Shown here: positions 16,882 through 26,941 of the stretch, piece by piece
Position numbering within the stretch: the stretch's first letter is position 1
How the letters are laid out: each line of letters starts with the position of its first letter
NCBI GenBank assembly: GCA_050952225.1
Contig: JBMNKL010000003.1
Span: 372,001-436,000, forward strand
Length of the DNA: 64,000 nucleotides
From: JBMNKL01 sp050952225
GTDB taxonomy: Bacteria > Bacillota > Clostridia > Acetivibrionales > DTU013
Direction: 5' to 3'
The notes under the pieces: generated by a model
The model's database searches: none
Told to the model about the DNA's origin: nothing
What the model saw: only the letters and a program-made list of their open reading frames with translations
Made by a program: the position numbers and the translations under genes

Positions 16882-19224
16882 TCATGCTGCAAAATACTTA
16901 AGTTTCCCCATTTCGGCTTTCACGGCCTTGTGGAAATCCGGGTAGAAGCTCGCCGATTAGCCGCTTTTCGCTTTCCGGGGACTCGTGATGGCTATACCGT
17001 GGCTTTAACGAAAACATCCGTTATTGCCTTGAACCGTACCGGCCCGAAGTATATCCGCGAGTCTATTTTTTCGGAAAACTGGAACGGGGTTTCGGCGGGC
17101 AAATACCTGTGCCCGTGAAAGTCCAAGCACTTTCACGTAGTACTCGTAAAGCTTTATTATGCATTCCTTTACAGGCATGTTAAGCAGCTTGTACAGGCGG
17201 AGTCTGTTCTTGATTAAGTTTGCCAGCATCAATACAAGGAACAGCAACATGAATATGAACCGGCACCTATTATTGCCGGGAATATGATCGGGGGGTCCTG
17301 TCTTTAGCCGTTATGCCATCAAGATCAGAGTAGTCTTCTTCTTGGCCGGCATACATGCATCATCATCTCCATGTAGTCGTAATATTCCGTGATCATAAAA
17401 GCTGCTTAAATTACGCCCCATGAGAAGGTTTCGTAGAATCTTGACCTGAACGGCGACGTCGGTTCAAACGGCAGCCACCCATATCCTTCGAAATAGATTT
17501 CCACCCAGGCGTGTGCCTGCATATTCGTAATAATAAAGGCTGTCCTGTCGTCTTCAAGAGGTTCGGGAGGAAGCATGTAACCTTCGACATACCTTGCGGG
17601 CAACCCTGCGCATCTCGCAAGAATTGCCATTGCCGATGCATAGTATGAGCAATATCCTTCTTTCAGGTCAAAAAGGAAATAATCGACAAAGTCCCTGTTC
17701 CTGGGAGTTGAACGCACATCAAGATTGTATGGATAGTTTGAAGCAAGGTATTGCTCGATAGCCTTGGCTTTATCATAATTATTTTCTTTTGACGAGGTAA
17801 GAGACAGTGACAGGTCTTTTACCCTCTGCGGCAGGTTCTCCGGCAATTTGAGGTACCTTTCATAAATTTGCCGCTTTTTTCGTTAGCTTCGTGATTCGTC
17901 ATAATGTGTCCGCTGTTTCGGATGATGATACTGTCAATTTGATCAAGATATTCCTTGTAAAGTCCTCTTTTGCTTTTGCGCAGCAAATCTTCAAACTCTT
18001 CGTCTCCCAGTTTTGGACAATACATGTTCAGCGTATATCTAAAGCCTTTGGACAGGCTTTTCCCCGAAGAAAGATCGCCGGTGTCGCTAATAAACCCGGA
18101 ATATTTGCCGGAAGCCGGGTTGAATTCATAAGTTCCGGGAGGAATGAATAACGATTTTGTCCATAAATTAAGAAAAGTGACAGTGACAAGATTGGGTTCG
18201 AAATATTCTCAAGGAAACTCGTCATCACCTGCAAGTATTTTCATACCATGGGTCATTTCCGGAAATCACCGTAAATTTCGCTATAGTCGTTATCTACAGG
18301 AATAAAGTCCGGTATTCCGCCGGTCCAGTTTATCCCGGTATATTCATCCCTGGACGCGCCTTTTAAATATATCCTTTTGCCGGTGGCCACATAAAGCACA
18401 CTTGTCCTGTCAAGCCTGACCCTTCCGCCAAGCACGTCATTCTTGTCCCCAAATCCGGAGGATGCCGACAGGGAAAAATAATCAAAGGATTCATAATCAA
18501 AATTTTTAACGAGGTAATTGTATGCGTAATTTATCTTTTTATCGAGCCATTCCCATTGAATTGGCATATCGCTTGCCTTGATGGATAAAGAAAGGGCGAC
18601 AATAATCATGCAGACAGGCAGGCTCCAGACAGCCATCTGGATATTTCCGGCGTATTCGTTCGGTTCTCCGGAAGATTTTATATTATATATATGCTTGAGA
18701 TATGCAATAAGTATTGCAGCCAGGAACAGGTAAAACGGCGTCAAGCTGTTTGCCAGTTGATATGACCATTGTACAACGAAAACGGCCATTCCGGATATTA
18801 ATACTATAAAAAAATTAAATGTTTTGACAATGAAGCAATATGAAAAAACCGATACCGCAATGCATAACGCTATGATGGTAATCAGTGAAAACCGGGTTGG
18901 GGAGATCATGATACATCATATACTGACCAAGCCAGTAGAAATAATCATCCAGGAATTCCAAATTCTATCGAAACCGTATCTAAAAAGCATGTATACGGTA
19001 AAAGTCAACACCGCTATGCCAATTAATGAAAACGACGCGACCGTGGTTATTCTGTTGAAGAACATTATAAAAAGCATTATAACGCAAATACAAATACAAA
19101 GAATCATATAAGACAGGGAACTTTTCAGCAGCAGTGCGGATTCAAAGGCATAGACAAGGCTGAACGCTACCAGCTTGGCAAGCAATATGTCGGGTATTTT
19201 ACAAGGTATTTGCCTGACTTTCAT
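16882..19224 (-). CDS. TgpA-like membrane transglutaminase, heavily frameshifted
   Basis: Reconstructed protein of about 780 residues. The N-terminus has six or more membrane helices (IPDILLAKLVAFSLVYAF to about 18700), then an extracellular part, then a transglutaminase core with the catalytic Cys in GYCSYYASAMAILARCAGLP and His in AHAWVEIYFEGYGWLPF. After LPFEPT a C-terminal membrane helix (MLLFLVLMLANLI) and a DUF4129-type cytoplasmic tail (KLYEYYVKVLGL ... FGPVRFKAITDVFVKARY) end at 16882. Frame changes near 18912, 18245, 18025, 17835, 17400-17260 and 17090. AGGAGGT precedes ATG 19224. It is the last gene of a moxR-DUF58-transglutaminase operon, a widely conserved trio of unclear function. 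Confidence 0.82.
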
Positions 19225-19233
19225 ATTTACCTC

Positions 19234-20442
19234 CTATTTACGGCATTCAAGAACCTTTTTTATATCGTCTCCAATGTCGATCCTGTAGACATCGACCCCT
19301 ATTTCAGGCAAATAGGTTAAAATGTTCTCAACTTCCGGGTTTTTTACACCGGTCAATTTTTCCGGAGATGTATAGATTATGCCGACGTCATAGCCTGAAT
19401 TGGCGGTTTTATAAACCTGGTCGTAAAGCTCGTAATCCAGGTTTGACGTAAATATCAGTATGTTGGTTTTTTTTAATATATTATTTGTGTAGATTTCCAG
19501 CAGGTCTTTTACAGGCACTGATTCGTTGAATTTGACCTTTGCCAGCAATTCAAATATTTCATTGAACAATAAATGGTTTTTGCATGGATGCTGTACAGTT
19601 TTTCATTGTAATATACCAGGTTTACCGGTATCCATTTGTTAAGGCAATAATATAAAACAGCTACCGCCGGATTCGATGACACTGTCTTCAAGCACGATGT
19701 TTTCGGCGAAAGAGTAAGGGTTTTTTTGCAAATCAAGCAGCATCAGCACATTGGTTTGCGATGTGCTTTGAAATTTCTTGACCATTATTTCGCCTGTCTT
19801 TGCAGTGAGCTTCCAGTGAACTCTTTTGAGCCCGTCGCCGTATTCATATTTCCTTACGTCGCTGACCGTAGTCATATCTTCATCTGTTGAATTCAGGAGC
19901 GAATGCGTTTCCGACATGAAATCGGTTTTTAGCCGGAACTTTTCCAGGTAGACTATTCTTGGATAGACCGTCACGTTTTTCGGCTCAAAAATGTTGTACC
20001 TGAATTTAAACAAGCCCGAAAAAGTCTTCTATTTCAATTGAATTTATTCCGATCTCATAGCTTCCCCTGTAATTGCATTGAAGTTCAAAGGCATAATTCC
20101 TGCTGGAAAAAGGATGCAATGAGAATTTTCTTACCTGGAACTGGTTTTCAAATATTGTTTTCGCACCATAAAACGATACCGCCATGTATGGATATATGAA
20201 AAAATCTTCATTATTAATACTGAAAATGAAATTTACCTTATCACCTTTCGTAACAAACTTTTTATCCAGTTCCTGCCCGTATTTGAAACGCAACAAGAAT
20301 CACAAGGGAGTATACCAATGATACAAGCGGCAGCATTAATACGGTATACAGCAGCATATACGGCATTTTCCCGCCATGGAAGTACGAAAATGTCAATGCG
20401 GACATGAAAAGGCAAATATATAGTACTCCTGCTTTTTCTCAT
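19234..20442 (-). CDS. DUF58 protein, frameshifted
   Basis: Reconstructed length about 402 residues. Two membrane helices lie at the N-terminus (YICLFMSALTFSYF, LLYTVLMLPLVSLVYSL), then a beta-rich region, then the DUF58 signature DVRKYEYGDGLKRVHWKLTA with KTGEIMVKKFQ, and a von-Willebrand-A-like C-terminal part (NVLMLLDLQKN). Frame moves near 20430, 20300, 20010, 19690 and 19580. ATG at 20442 overlaps or touches the moxR stop region (stop 20444-20446), indicating coupled translation. DUF58 proteins accompany MoxR ATPases, which may act on them as chaperones; this is known association, not shown here. Confidence 0.82.
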
Positions 20443-20443
20443 G

Positions 20444-21385
20444 CTAACTCACCACCGGAACATTAATCCTTCCTACTATTGAGTTCAGTATTTCATCCGG
20501 ACTGACCTTTTTCAGCTTGGCTTCCTGCTTCAATATCAGCCTGTGGGAGAGAACCGGGAAAACCATTTTCTTGATATCATCCGGCAGGACATAATCCCTT
20601 CCGTTGTAATAAGCCCAAGCCTGCGAAGCGCGAAACAGGGACAGGGAACCCCTTGGACTCGAACCCAGTATAACATCGGGATGCTTCCTGGTCTGGGAGA
20701 CAATTTCAACTATATAGTTATTAAGTGTTTTATCAACATGCACATTTTTTATTTCTTCATGCAATGCAAGTATATCGCTGCTTTCGGCAACGGGAAGCAA
20801 ATTTTTCAGCGGATCGGAAAGCTGGAACCTGGAAAGTATATAGCTTTCCTCGGCATTTGAAGGATAACCTATGGAGATTTTCATGAAAAAACGGTCTATC
20901 TGGGCTTCCGGCAAAGGATAGGTGCCGAGGTATTCGACCGGGTTCTGGGTTGCAAGCACCATAAAGGGCCTGGGAACTTTATATGTAACGCCGTCGACGG
21001 TCACCTGGTATTCCTCCATGACCTCAAGAAGGCTGGCCTGCGTTTTAGGGGTTGTCCTGTTGATTTCGTCGGCCAGTATGATCTGGCTCATAACCGCGCC
21101 GGGGCGGTATTCAAAGTCGCATGTTTTCTGGTTGTAAACGGAAAACCCGGTTATGTCGGACGGCAGTATGTCAGGCGTAAACTGTATCCTTCTGAAAGAA
21201 GCGTTTATAGATTTTGCCAGCGCTGAGACCAGGCTGGTTTTGCCAACGCCCGGCACATCCTCGATCAAGACGTGGCCCGAACATATGAGTGTTATCACGG
21301 CAAGCTCTATGGCATGGCGTTTCCCGACAATGACGTTCTCAACATTGTTTATTATGTCTTTCAGGATCCTGGCGGAATCTTTCAT
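20444..21385 (-). CDS. MoxR-type AAA+ ATPase
   Basis: 313 residues with Walker A EDVPGVGKTSL (42-52), Walker B IILADEINRT (102-111), sensor-1 VLATQNP, and the MoxR-specific GTYPLPEAQIDRF. The C-terminal helical lid has GSSPRGSLSLFRASQAWAY. MoxR ATPases act as chaperone-like factors, often for VWA/DUF58 partners. ATG at 21385 has GAGAGGTG upstream. First gene of the minus-strand trio; the 161-base gap to cinA must hold divergent promoters. Intact frame. Confidence 0.93.
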   Translation of the reverse strand: MKDSARILKDIINNVENVIVGKRHAIELAVITLICSGHVLIEDVPGVGKTSLVSALAKSINASFRRIQFTPDILPSDITGFSVYNQKTCDFEYRPGAVMSQIILADEINRTTPKTQASLLEVMEEYQVTVDGVTYKVPRPFMVLATQNPVEYLGTYPLPEAQIDRFFMKISIGYPSNAEESYILSRFQLSDPLKNLLPVAESSDILALHEEIKNVHVDKTLNNYIVEIVSQTRKHPDVILGSSPRGSLSLFRASQAWAYYNGRDYVLPDDIKKMVFPVLSHRLILKQEAKLKKVSPDEILNSIVGRINVPVVS

Positions 21386-21579
21386 TATCTGGCACCTCTC
21401 AGTTTGTTTTATAGTTTAATTTTATATTCTGCCGGATGTTATTAGAAGTAGACTTTTTTGTCCGGTTGTCGTCTTTTTTTATTCATTTTTGATATAATGT
21501 AATGTATGTGAATATAACCTTGGCGGTATAATGATTACGGCCTGAAATGCCTTATTTGACAGGTTGGGAGATGAGACAG

Positions 21580-22827
21580 GTGAAAGCGGAAATACTTGCA
21601 GTCGGAACGGAACTGCTTATGGGACAAATAACCAACACCAATGCCCAGTACATATCCTCGAGATTGCCCGATGCGGGCATCGGGGTATATTATCACGATG
21701 TTGTCGGTGACAATCCCGACAGACTCAGACAATGCCTGGATCTTGCCATGTCAAGATCCGATGTGATAATAATAACCGGCGGCCTGGGACCTACGAAGGA
21801 CGATTTGACAAAGGAAACCGTCGCGTCGGTTGTAAACAGGAAGCTTGTCCTGGACCAGGAAACCTTTGATACAATAAAAGAATATTATAGGAAGCGTTCG
21901 CGAGCAATGCCTCCTAACAATATAAAGCAAGCATATTTGCCGGAGGGATGCATCCCTATAAGGAACAGGAACGGTACTGCGCCGGGCTGTATTATTGAGA
22001 ACGACGGTAAGATTATAGTTATGTTGCCGGGCCCTCCGTCCGAAATGAAGCCAATGTTCGAAGAAAGCGTGATCCCTTATTTTGCCGAACGATCCGAATT
22101 CAGGCTGGAATCGAGATTTATCAGGATATTTGGAATTGGCGAATCCGCCGTGGAAGAGATGCTAATGGACATTATAGAAGGTCAGACTAATCCCACGATC
22201 GCGCCCTATGCCAGAGAAGGGGAAGTTACGCTGAGAATCACGGCCAGGTATGAAAAGAACGGCACAACGGAGGATTTGATTACACCGGTTGAAAATGAAA
22301 TATGCCGCAGGCTGGGTGACAAGGTCTACAGCCGTGATAACAGAAGCCTTGATGAAGTCGCTGCAAAGCTGCTCATGGAGAGCGGTTTGACACTGTCTGT
22401 AGCTGAGTCATGCACAGGGGGACTTTTTTCCTCCAGGCTTACTGATATCCCCGGCATATCGGCAGCGTTTGACAGGGCGATAGTGACATACAGCAACCGT
22501 TCCAAGACCGAGGAACTTGGTGTAAGGCAGGAAACCCTTGAAAGGTATGGCGCCGTAAGTGAACAAACTGCGAAGGAGATGGCGGAAGGCGTAAGAAAAG
22601 TATCTTCATCGGATATAGGTATTTCCATAACGGGAATTGCCGGCCCAGGCGGCGGAACCGCGGAAAAGCCCGTAGGCCTTGTATTTGTCGCGCTGGCCCA
22701 TAAGGGAGGCACTGAAGCCAGGAAGCTTGAATTATGGGGCAACAGGAACAGGATCAGAAATGTAACCTGCCTGAATGCATTTGATATGCTTAGAAGATAC
22801 CTTTTAACGATGAAGCGGGAGATCTGA
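21580..22827 (+). CDS. cinA: CinA-like protein / nicotinamide-nucleotide amidase
   Basis: Two-domain protein: N-terminal molybdopterin-binding-like fold (KAEILAVGTELLMGQITNTN, ITGGLGPTKDDLTKE, LPGPPSEMKPMFEE) and C-terminal amidase domain (SVAESCTGGLFSSRLTDIPG, GITGIAGPGGGTAEKPVGLV) that hydrolyses NMN to NaMN in NAD recycling. GTG at 21580 is preferred: GGGAG lies 9 bases upstream and the protein then begins KAEIL like its relatives; an ATG at 21571 or 21547 is also in frame. About 415 residues. The cinA-recA order is common in Firmicutes. Confidence 0.92.
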   Translation: MKAEILAVGTELLMGQITNTNAQYISSRLPDAGIGVYYHDVVGDNPDRLRQCLDLAMSRSDVIIITGGLGPTKDDLTKETVASVVNRKLVLDQETFDTIKEYYRKRSRAMPPNNIKQAYLPEGCIPIRNRNGTAPGCIIENDGKIIVMLPGPPSEMKPMFEESVIPYFAERSEFRLESRFIRIFGIGESAVEEMLMDIIEGQTNPTIAPYAREGEVTLRITARYEKNGTTEDLITPVENEICRRLGDKVYSRDNRSLDEVAAKLLMESGLTLSVAESCTGGLFSSRLTDIPGISAAFDRAIVTYSNRSKTEELGVRQETLERYGAVSEQTAKEMAEGVRKVSSSDIGISITGIAGPGGGTAEKPVGLVFVALAHKGGTEARKLELWGNRNRIRNVTCLNAFDMLRRYLLTMKREI

Positions 22828-22851
22828 ATGTAAATTAATGTAATTTTATTA

Positions 22852-22899
22852 TTGACTCTTTTGTAGAAGTGATATATAATTTGTTCAGAACAAGTGTTC
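22852..22899 (+). promoter_or_regulatory. recA promoter with Gram-positive SOS (LexA) box
   Basis: TTGACT (22852-22857) and TATAAT (22875-22880) have a 17-base spacer. Eight bases downstream lies GAACAAGTGTTC (22888-22899), a perfect match to the Gram-positive LexA/DinR site GAAC-N4-GTTC. LexA bound there would block the promoter at the initiation region. RBS AAGGAGG and the recA ATG follow. Confidence 0.88.
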
Positions 22900-22926
22900 G
22901 AGACAAAATAAGGAGGTCTGCTCGAA

Positions 22927-23973
22927 ATGATGGATAAGAGAAAGGCGTTGGAAATGGCGCTTAGCCAGATAGAGAAACAGTTTGGCAAGGGCGCTGTCAT
23001 GAAGCTGGGAGAAAATATAAACATGAACGTGGAGTCGATACCCACGGGTGCCATTGGACTTGACATTGCGCTTGGAGTGGGTGGAGTCCCGAGGGGAAGG
23101 ATAGTGGAAATCTTTGGACCCGAATCTTCAGGCAAGACAACGGTTGCACTGCAGATCATAGCGGAAGCGCAGAAAGCAGGCGGGGACGCTGCGTTTATTG
23201 ACGCTGAGCACGCGCTTGACCCCATCTATGCAAAAAAGATAGGCGTTGACATCGACAATCTTATCGTATCCCAGCCGGACACAGGCGAGCAGGCCCTTGA
23301 AATAGCGGAAGCCCTTGTGCGCAGCGGTGCGATTGACGTAATAGTCGTCGATTCGGTTGCCGCGCTGGTACCGAAAGCCGAAATAGACGGCGAGATGGGA
23401 GATACCCATGTAGGCCTTCAGGCAAGGTTGATGTCGCAGGCATTAAGGAAGCTTGCAGGCGTCATAAGCAAGTCGAAAACAACCGCTATATTTATAAACC
23501 AGTTAAGGGAAAAGGTCGGTATAATGTTTGGAAATCCTGAAGTTACGCCCGGCGGAAGGGCTCTTAAATTCTATTCATCGGTGCGGCTGGACGTTCGAAG
23601 GATAGAGACACTGAAGCAAGGAACAGAAGTCATTGGAAGCAGGACCAGGGTCAAAGTTGTTAAAAACAAGGTGGCACCTCCGTTCAAAGAGGCGGAATTC
23701 GATATTATCTACGGGGTAGGGATATCTAAGGAAGGAAGTATCCTTGATGTCGCCGTCAGCCTTGATATCGTAAACAAAAGCGGATCGTGGTTTTCGTATA
23801 ATGACCAGAGGATCGGACAGGGCAGGGAAAATGCCAAGCAGTTTCTCAGGGAGAATCCCGAGATAACCGCAGAGATAGAAAATAAAATCAGGGAAAATTT
23901 TAACCAGGCGTTTGTGAATAGCATGGGCGCTGGCATCGATGAAAAAAACGATGAGGAAGCACCTGGCAAATAA
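22927..23973 (+). CDS. recA: Recombinase RecA
   Basis: DNA strand-exchange ATPase and LexA co-protease activator. 348 residues, normal. Walker A GPESSGKTTVALQ (about 66-78), Walker B VIVVDSVAALVPKAEI, the L2 region INQLREKVGIMFGNPEVTPG, and ALKFYSSVRLDVRR are all present. The C-terminus is acidic (DEKNDEEAPGK) as in other RecA proteins. Start ATG 22927 behind AAGGAGG; ATG 22930 is also possible. SOS control is shown by the box at 22888-22899. recX follows after 42 bases. Confidence 0.98.
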   Translation: MMDKRKALEMALSQIEKQFGKGAVMKLGENINMNVESIPTGAIGLDIALGVGGVPRGRIVEIFGPESSGKTTVALQIIAEAQKAGGDAAFIDAEHALDPIYAKKIGVDIDNLIVSQPDTGEQALEIAEALVRSGAIDVIVVDSVAALVPKAEIDGEMGDTHVGLQARLMSQALRKLAGVISKSKTTAIFINQLREKVGIMFGNPEVTPGGRALKFYSSVRLDVRRIETLKQGTEVIGSRTRVKVVKNKVAPPFKEAEFDIIYGVGISKEGSILDVAVSLDIVNKSGSWFSYNDQRIGQGRENAKQFLRENPEITAEIENKIRENFNQAFVNSMGAGIDEKNDEEAPGK

Positions 23974-24015
23974 CATTTCCCAATGCCGGCCTTAATACCG
24001 GGGGTGGTGTATGAT

Positions 24016-24654
24016 TTGAAAATAACATTAATCGAAAAAAACAGGAAAAACAAGGATATGTTATCCGTTTATACTGACGGAAAATTCGCTTTCACTATTT
24101 CCGAAAGCAATTTTTTGTCCTTGAATCTTTACGAGGGTATGGACATTTCCGAGGAAACAGTTGATTATGTCAAAAACACGCTGAATTTCCTCGAGGCAAA
24201 AGCCAGGGCAGTCAGGTTCCTGACCATGAGACTTCGTACGGAGAAGGAAGTGCGGGATAAGCTTCATGAAATCGGGTATGATAATGAATGTACCGAAAAG
24301 GTCGTTAATGAGCTGAAGGCCATTGGATATATCAACGACACGCTTTACGCTCAGAAGTACATTTATGACAGGAGCAAGCTAAAGCCGCTGTCGAGAAAAC
24401 TGATGAAAAGGCAACTGCTTTTGAGAGGCATTTCGGAAGATATTGCGGATGAGGTGCTTAAGGATTGGAAAGTTGACGATTTTACGGTTGCTAAAAGTCT
24501 TTTGAAGCGCAAATATGGGAAATATGACATTAATGACGAAAAAATACAGAAAAAAGCCAGGTCATTTTTGATGTACAGGGGTTTCTCAATTAGTACGATA
24601 AATGAAGTTCTCCGTGACATGGCCGAAGACGCTGACGGTCAGGATGAGGTTTAA
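24016..24654 (+). CDS. recX: Regulatory protein RecX
   Basis: Modulator of RecA filaments. 212 residues from TTG 24016 (GGGGGTGGT upstream). Three helical RecX repeats: AVRFLTMRLRTEKEVRDKL, YINDTLYAQKYIYDRSK with LKPLSRKLMKRQLLLRGI, and ARSFLMYRGFSISTINEVL. The N-terminal beta region (LSVYTDGKFAFTISES) is typical of the longer Firmicute form. It follows recA closely and is probably part of the same SOS transcript. Confidence 0.9.
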   Translation: MKITLIEKNRKNKDMLSVYTDGKFAFTISESNFLSLNLYEGMDISEETVDYVKNTLNFLEAKARAVRFLTMRLRTEKEVRDKLHEIGYDNECTEKVVNELKAIGYINDTLYAQKYIYDRSKLKPLSRKLMKRQLLLRGISEDIADEVLKDWKVDDFTVAKSLLKRKYGKYDINDEKIQKKARSFLMYRGFSISTINEVLRDMAEDADGQDEV

Positions 24655-24716
24655 TGCCATATCCGCAGCATGATTTGATTAAAATATTCCCAGGAAAAAG
24701 AATAGGAGTTGTATAA

Positions 24717-26054
24717 TTGAGAAAAAAAGTCGGGCTTGTCTCGCTTGGATGTCCTAAAAACCTTGTTGACAGCGAGCTGATGCTTGGAATGCTGAAAAAT
24801 GAAGGCTTTGATATTGTAAGCGATAGCAGTGAAGCACAAATTATCATTATTAATACATGCGGCTTTATTGAGAGCGCAAAGCAGGAATCCATCAATACAA
24901 TTATCCGGATGGCCATGCATAAGAAAAACAAGTGCGAGCTGTTGATCGTCACAGGTTGCCTGGCGCAGATGTACCGCGAAGAAATACTTGATGAAATCCC
25001 GGAGGTTGACGCTGTAATCGGCACGGGAAGCCTTGGCGAAATTGTGTCTGCAATCAACACGGCATATGATGGAAAGCGCCTGTTGCTTTGCGGGAATCCT
25101 GACGGAGCAGCTTTTCTTGAAGGTGAAAGGGTTATTTCAACGGGAAAAGGGTATGCTTATTTAAAAATAGCCGAGGGCTGCGATAATTGCTGCACTTATT
25201 GCGTTATTCCGTCTCTCAGGGGACGCTACAGGAGCAGGGAAATGGATGCAATACTGGGGGAAGCAGAGAAACTCGCGTCATCCGGCATAAAAGAACTAAT
25301 ACTTGTAGCGCAGGATACGACAAAATATGGCATGGATATATACGGCAGGAGAGCGCTTGTTGAATTGTTGCGCGAGATTGGCAAAATAGAAGGTATAGAA
25401 TGGATACGCCTTTTATACTGTTATCCGGATCAAATTGATGATGAGCTGATTGCCGAAATTGCCGGAAACGAAAAAGTACTGAAGTATCTCGACATTCCCA
25501 TTCAGCACGCAAGTGATAATGTACTGAAGAGAATGGGGAGAAGGGGAGCCAGCTCGGATATTCGCGGTTTATTGGATAAACTGCGTAGTTTGGTTCCCGG
25601 TATTGTTTTGAGGACGACTTTATTAGTTGGTTTTCCGGGTGAAACGAAAAAGGATTTTGAAATCCTGCTGGAATTCGTACGAAAATATAGGTTTGACAGG
25701 CTAGGTATATTTATGTATTCTAGAGAAGAAGGCACCCCTTCGTTCGGTATGAGCGGGCAGGTGCCGGAAAGAATTAAAAAGTACCGGTATGACAGGTTGA
25801 TGAAGCTTCAGCAGCAGATATCAGCCGAGCTAAATGCACGCAGGGTGGGCAAGGTTGAAAAAGTGCTGGTGGAAGGCGTAGCCGAAGACGGTATTTTTTA
25901 TTATGGCAGAAGTTATGCGGAAGCTCCTGAAATAGACGGTCTTGTTTATTTTACCAGCAGGGAACCGTTAAACATCTGCCAGATGGTCAATGTTAAAATA
26001 CTTTGCAGCGAAGAATATGATTTAATAGGAGAGGCACAATATGAATCTTCCTAA
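24717..26054 (+). CDS. rimO: Ribosomal protein S12 methylthiotransferase RimO
   Basis: Radical-SAM methylthiotransferase that modifies an Asp of ribosomal protein S12. The UPF0004 domain has its three cysteines in SLGCPKNLVD, NTCGFIE and TGCLAQ, binding one 4Fe-4S cluster; the radical-SAM motif CDNCCTYC binds the second; a C-terminal TRAM region (KVEKVLVEGV...GRSYAEAPEIDG) follows. 445 residues, normal. TTG start at 24717 with AGGAG upstream. The SLGCPKNLVD-type N-terminus and SYAEAPEIDG tail distinguish RimO from MiaB (a MiaB lies at the window end). The last 14 bases overlap pgsA. Confidence 0.95.
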   Translation: MRKKVGLVSLGCPKNLVDSELMLGMLKNEGFDIVSDSSEAQIIIINTCGFIESAKQESINTIIRMAMHKKNKCELLIVTGCLAQMYREEILDEIPEVDAVIGTGSLGEIVSAINTAYDGKRLLLCGNPDGAAFLEGERVISTGKGYAYLKIAEGCDNCCTYCVIPSLRGRYRSREMDAILGEAEKLASSGIKELILVAQDTTKYGMDIYGRRALVELLREIGKIEGIEWIRLLYCYPDQIDDELIAEIAGNEKVLKYLDIPIQHASDNVLKRMGRRGASSDIRGLLDKLRSLVPGIVLRTTLLVGFPGETKKDFEILLEFVRKYRFDRLGIFMYSREEGTPSFGMSGQVPERIKKYRYDRLMKLQQQISAELNARRVGKVEKVLVEGVAEDGIFYYGRSYAEAPEIDGLVYFTSREPLNICQMVNVKILCSEEYDLIGEAQYESS

Positions 26055-26659
26055 CAAGCTTACACTTTCCAGGATACTCGTTGTACCAATTCTTATGATA
26101 TTTATTATTCCGATTCCTGAATCCGTTATTAACCTTGAATTCCTGGGCTTCGCGCGTGCTCAGCTGATAGCGGTGAATCACTTTTTATCGGCTTACGGAA
26201 GATATATCGCCGCGGGCATATTCGTAATAGCGTCAAGTACAGACGCGGTAGACGGTTATATCGCGAGGAAAAGAAAACAGGTAACCCGTTTTGGCAAGTT
26301 TCTCGATCCCATCGCAGACAAGCTTCTTGTAACCGCGGCATTGCTCGCGCTGGTTCAAAGCGGGGATATCAACGGATGGGCTGCAATGCTTATCATTTCG
26401 CGCGAGTTTATTGTTACGGGCTTGAGGCTTGTAGCGGCAGGCGAAGGCGTGGTCATTGCCGCAAGCAACCTTGGGAAAGCTTAAGACGCTTCTCCAGGAT
26501 ATTGCCATCACCGCCGCCCTTCTAGACAACTTTCCGCTCAGCAAGTTCACCGACTTCCCGTTTGATGATTACGCCATGTTTTTGGCCGTTTTGGTTACAA
26601 TTTATTCGCTGTACGATTATATTAAAAAGAATCTGCATGTCATTAATATAGATAAGTAA
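26041..26659 (+). CDS. pgsA: CDP-diacylglycerol--glycerol-3-phosphate 3-phosphatidyltransferase, frameshifted
   Basis: Integral membrane enzyme making phosphatidylglycerol phosphate. Starts MNLPNKLTLSRILVVPIL behind AGGAGAGG; the CDP-alcohol phosphotransferase motif D-G-x2-A-R-x8-G-x3-D-x3-D is seen as DAVDGYIARKRKQVTRFGKF followed by LDPIADKLL. An indel near 26470 interrupts the join between AASNLGK and LKTLLQDIAITAALL; the final helix (YAMFLAVLVTIYSLYDYI) ends at 26659. About 206 residues. Overlap with rimO implies one transcript; a strong terminator follows. Confidence 0.9.
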
Positions 26660-26681
26660 GCAGGGTCTAAAGCATGAACGG

Positions 26682-26705
26682 GCGTACGGGTGACCGTACG
26701 CTTTT
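26682..26705 (+). terminator. Rho-independent terminator after pgsA
   Basis: GCGTACGG (26682-26689) pairs perfectly with CCGTACGC (26694-26701) around a GTGA tetraloop, followed by TTTT. It ends the cinA/recA-to-pgsA block. Confidence 0.85.
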
Positions 26706-26751
26706 AATTTGTTACATCACGCTTGCAGATCGAATAGACGAGGCAGCCCAA

Positions 26752-26779
26752 CTTCCGGCCTCCGGCTTCTGGCCTCTGG
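26752..26779 (-). repeat. Four in-phase heptanucleotide repeats
   Basis: CTTCCGG CCTCCGG CTTCTGG CCTCTGG are four consecutive 7-base units. Read on the minus strand they follow the YCRGARG consensus of the longer tract at 16682-16793. The surrounding 26706-26890 spacer contains no gene. Confidence 0.65.
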
Positions 26780-26892
26780 ATTGCAAGCCGCCCTGTCAGC
26801 CGATTCTGCCGCTTATACCGTCATTTTTTAAATAATTCTTCGGAAAATATTGCATACTTTTAAAATTTATAATATACTAATATTATTAGGAT

Positions 26893-26909
26893 ATAGTATC
26901 AGGTAATAA
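26893..26909 (+). promoter_or_regulatory. FapR operator upstream of fapR
   Basis: The 17 bases ATAGTATCAGGTAATAA match the known Bacillus FapR palindrome TTAGTATCAGGTACTAA at 15 of 17 positions. It lies 33 bases before the fapR start, inside an AT-rich promoter region, so fapR and the fatty-acid operon behind it are probably repressed by FapR and induced by malonyl-CoA/ACP. Confidence 0.75.
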
Positions 26910-26941
26910 TTATATAAAGAAAACACACTGGTGGTGAAAAA

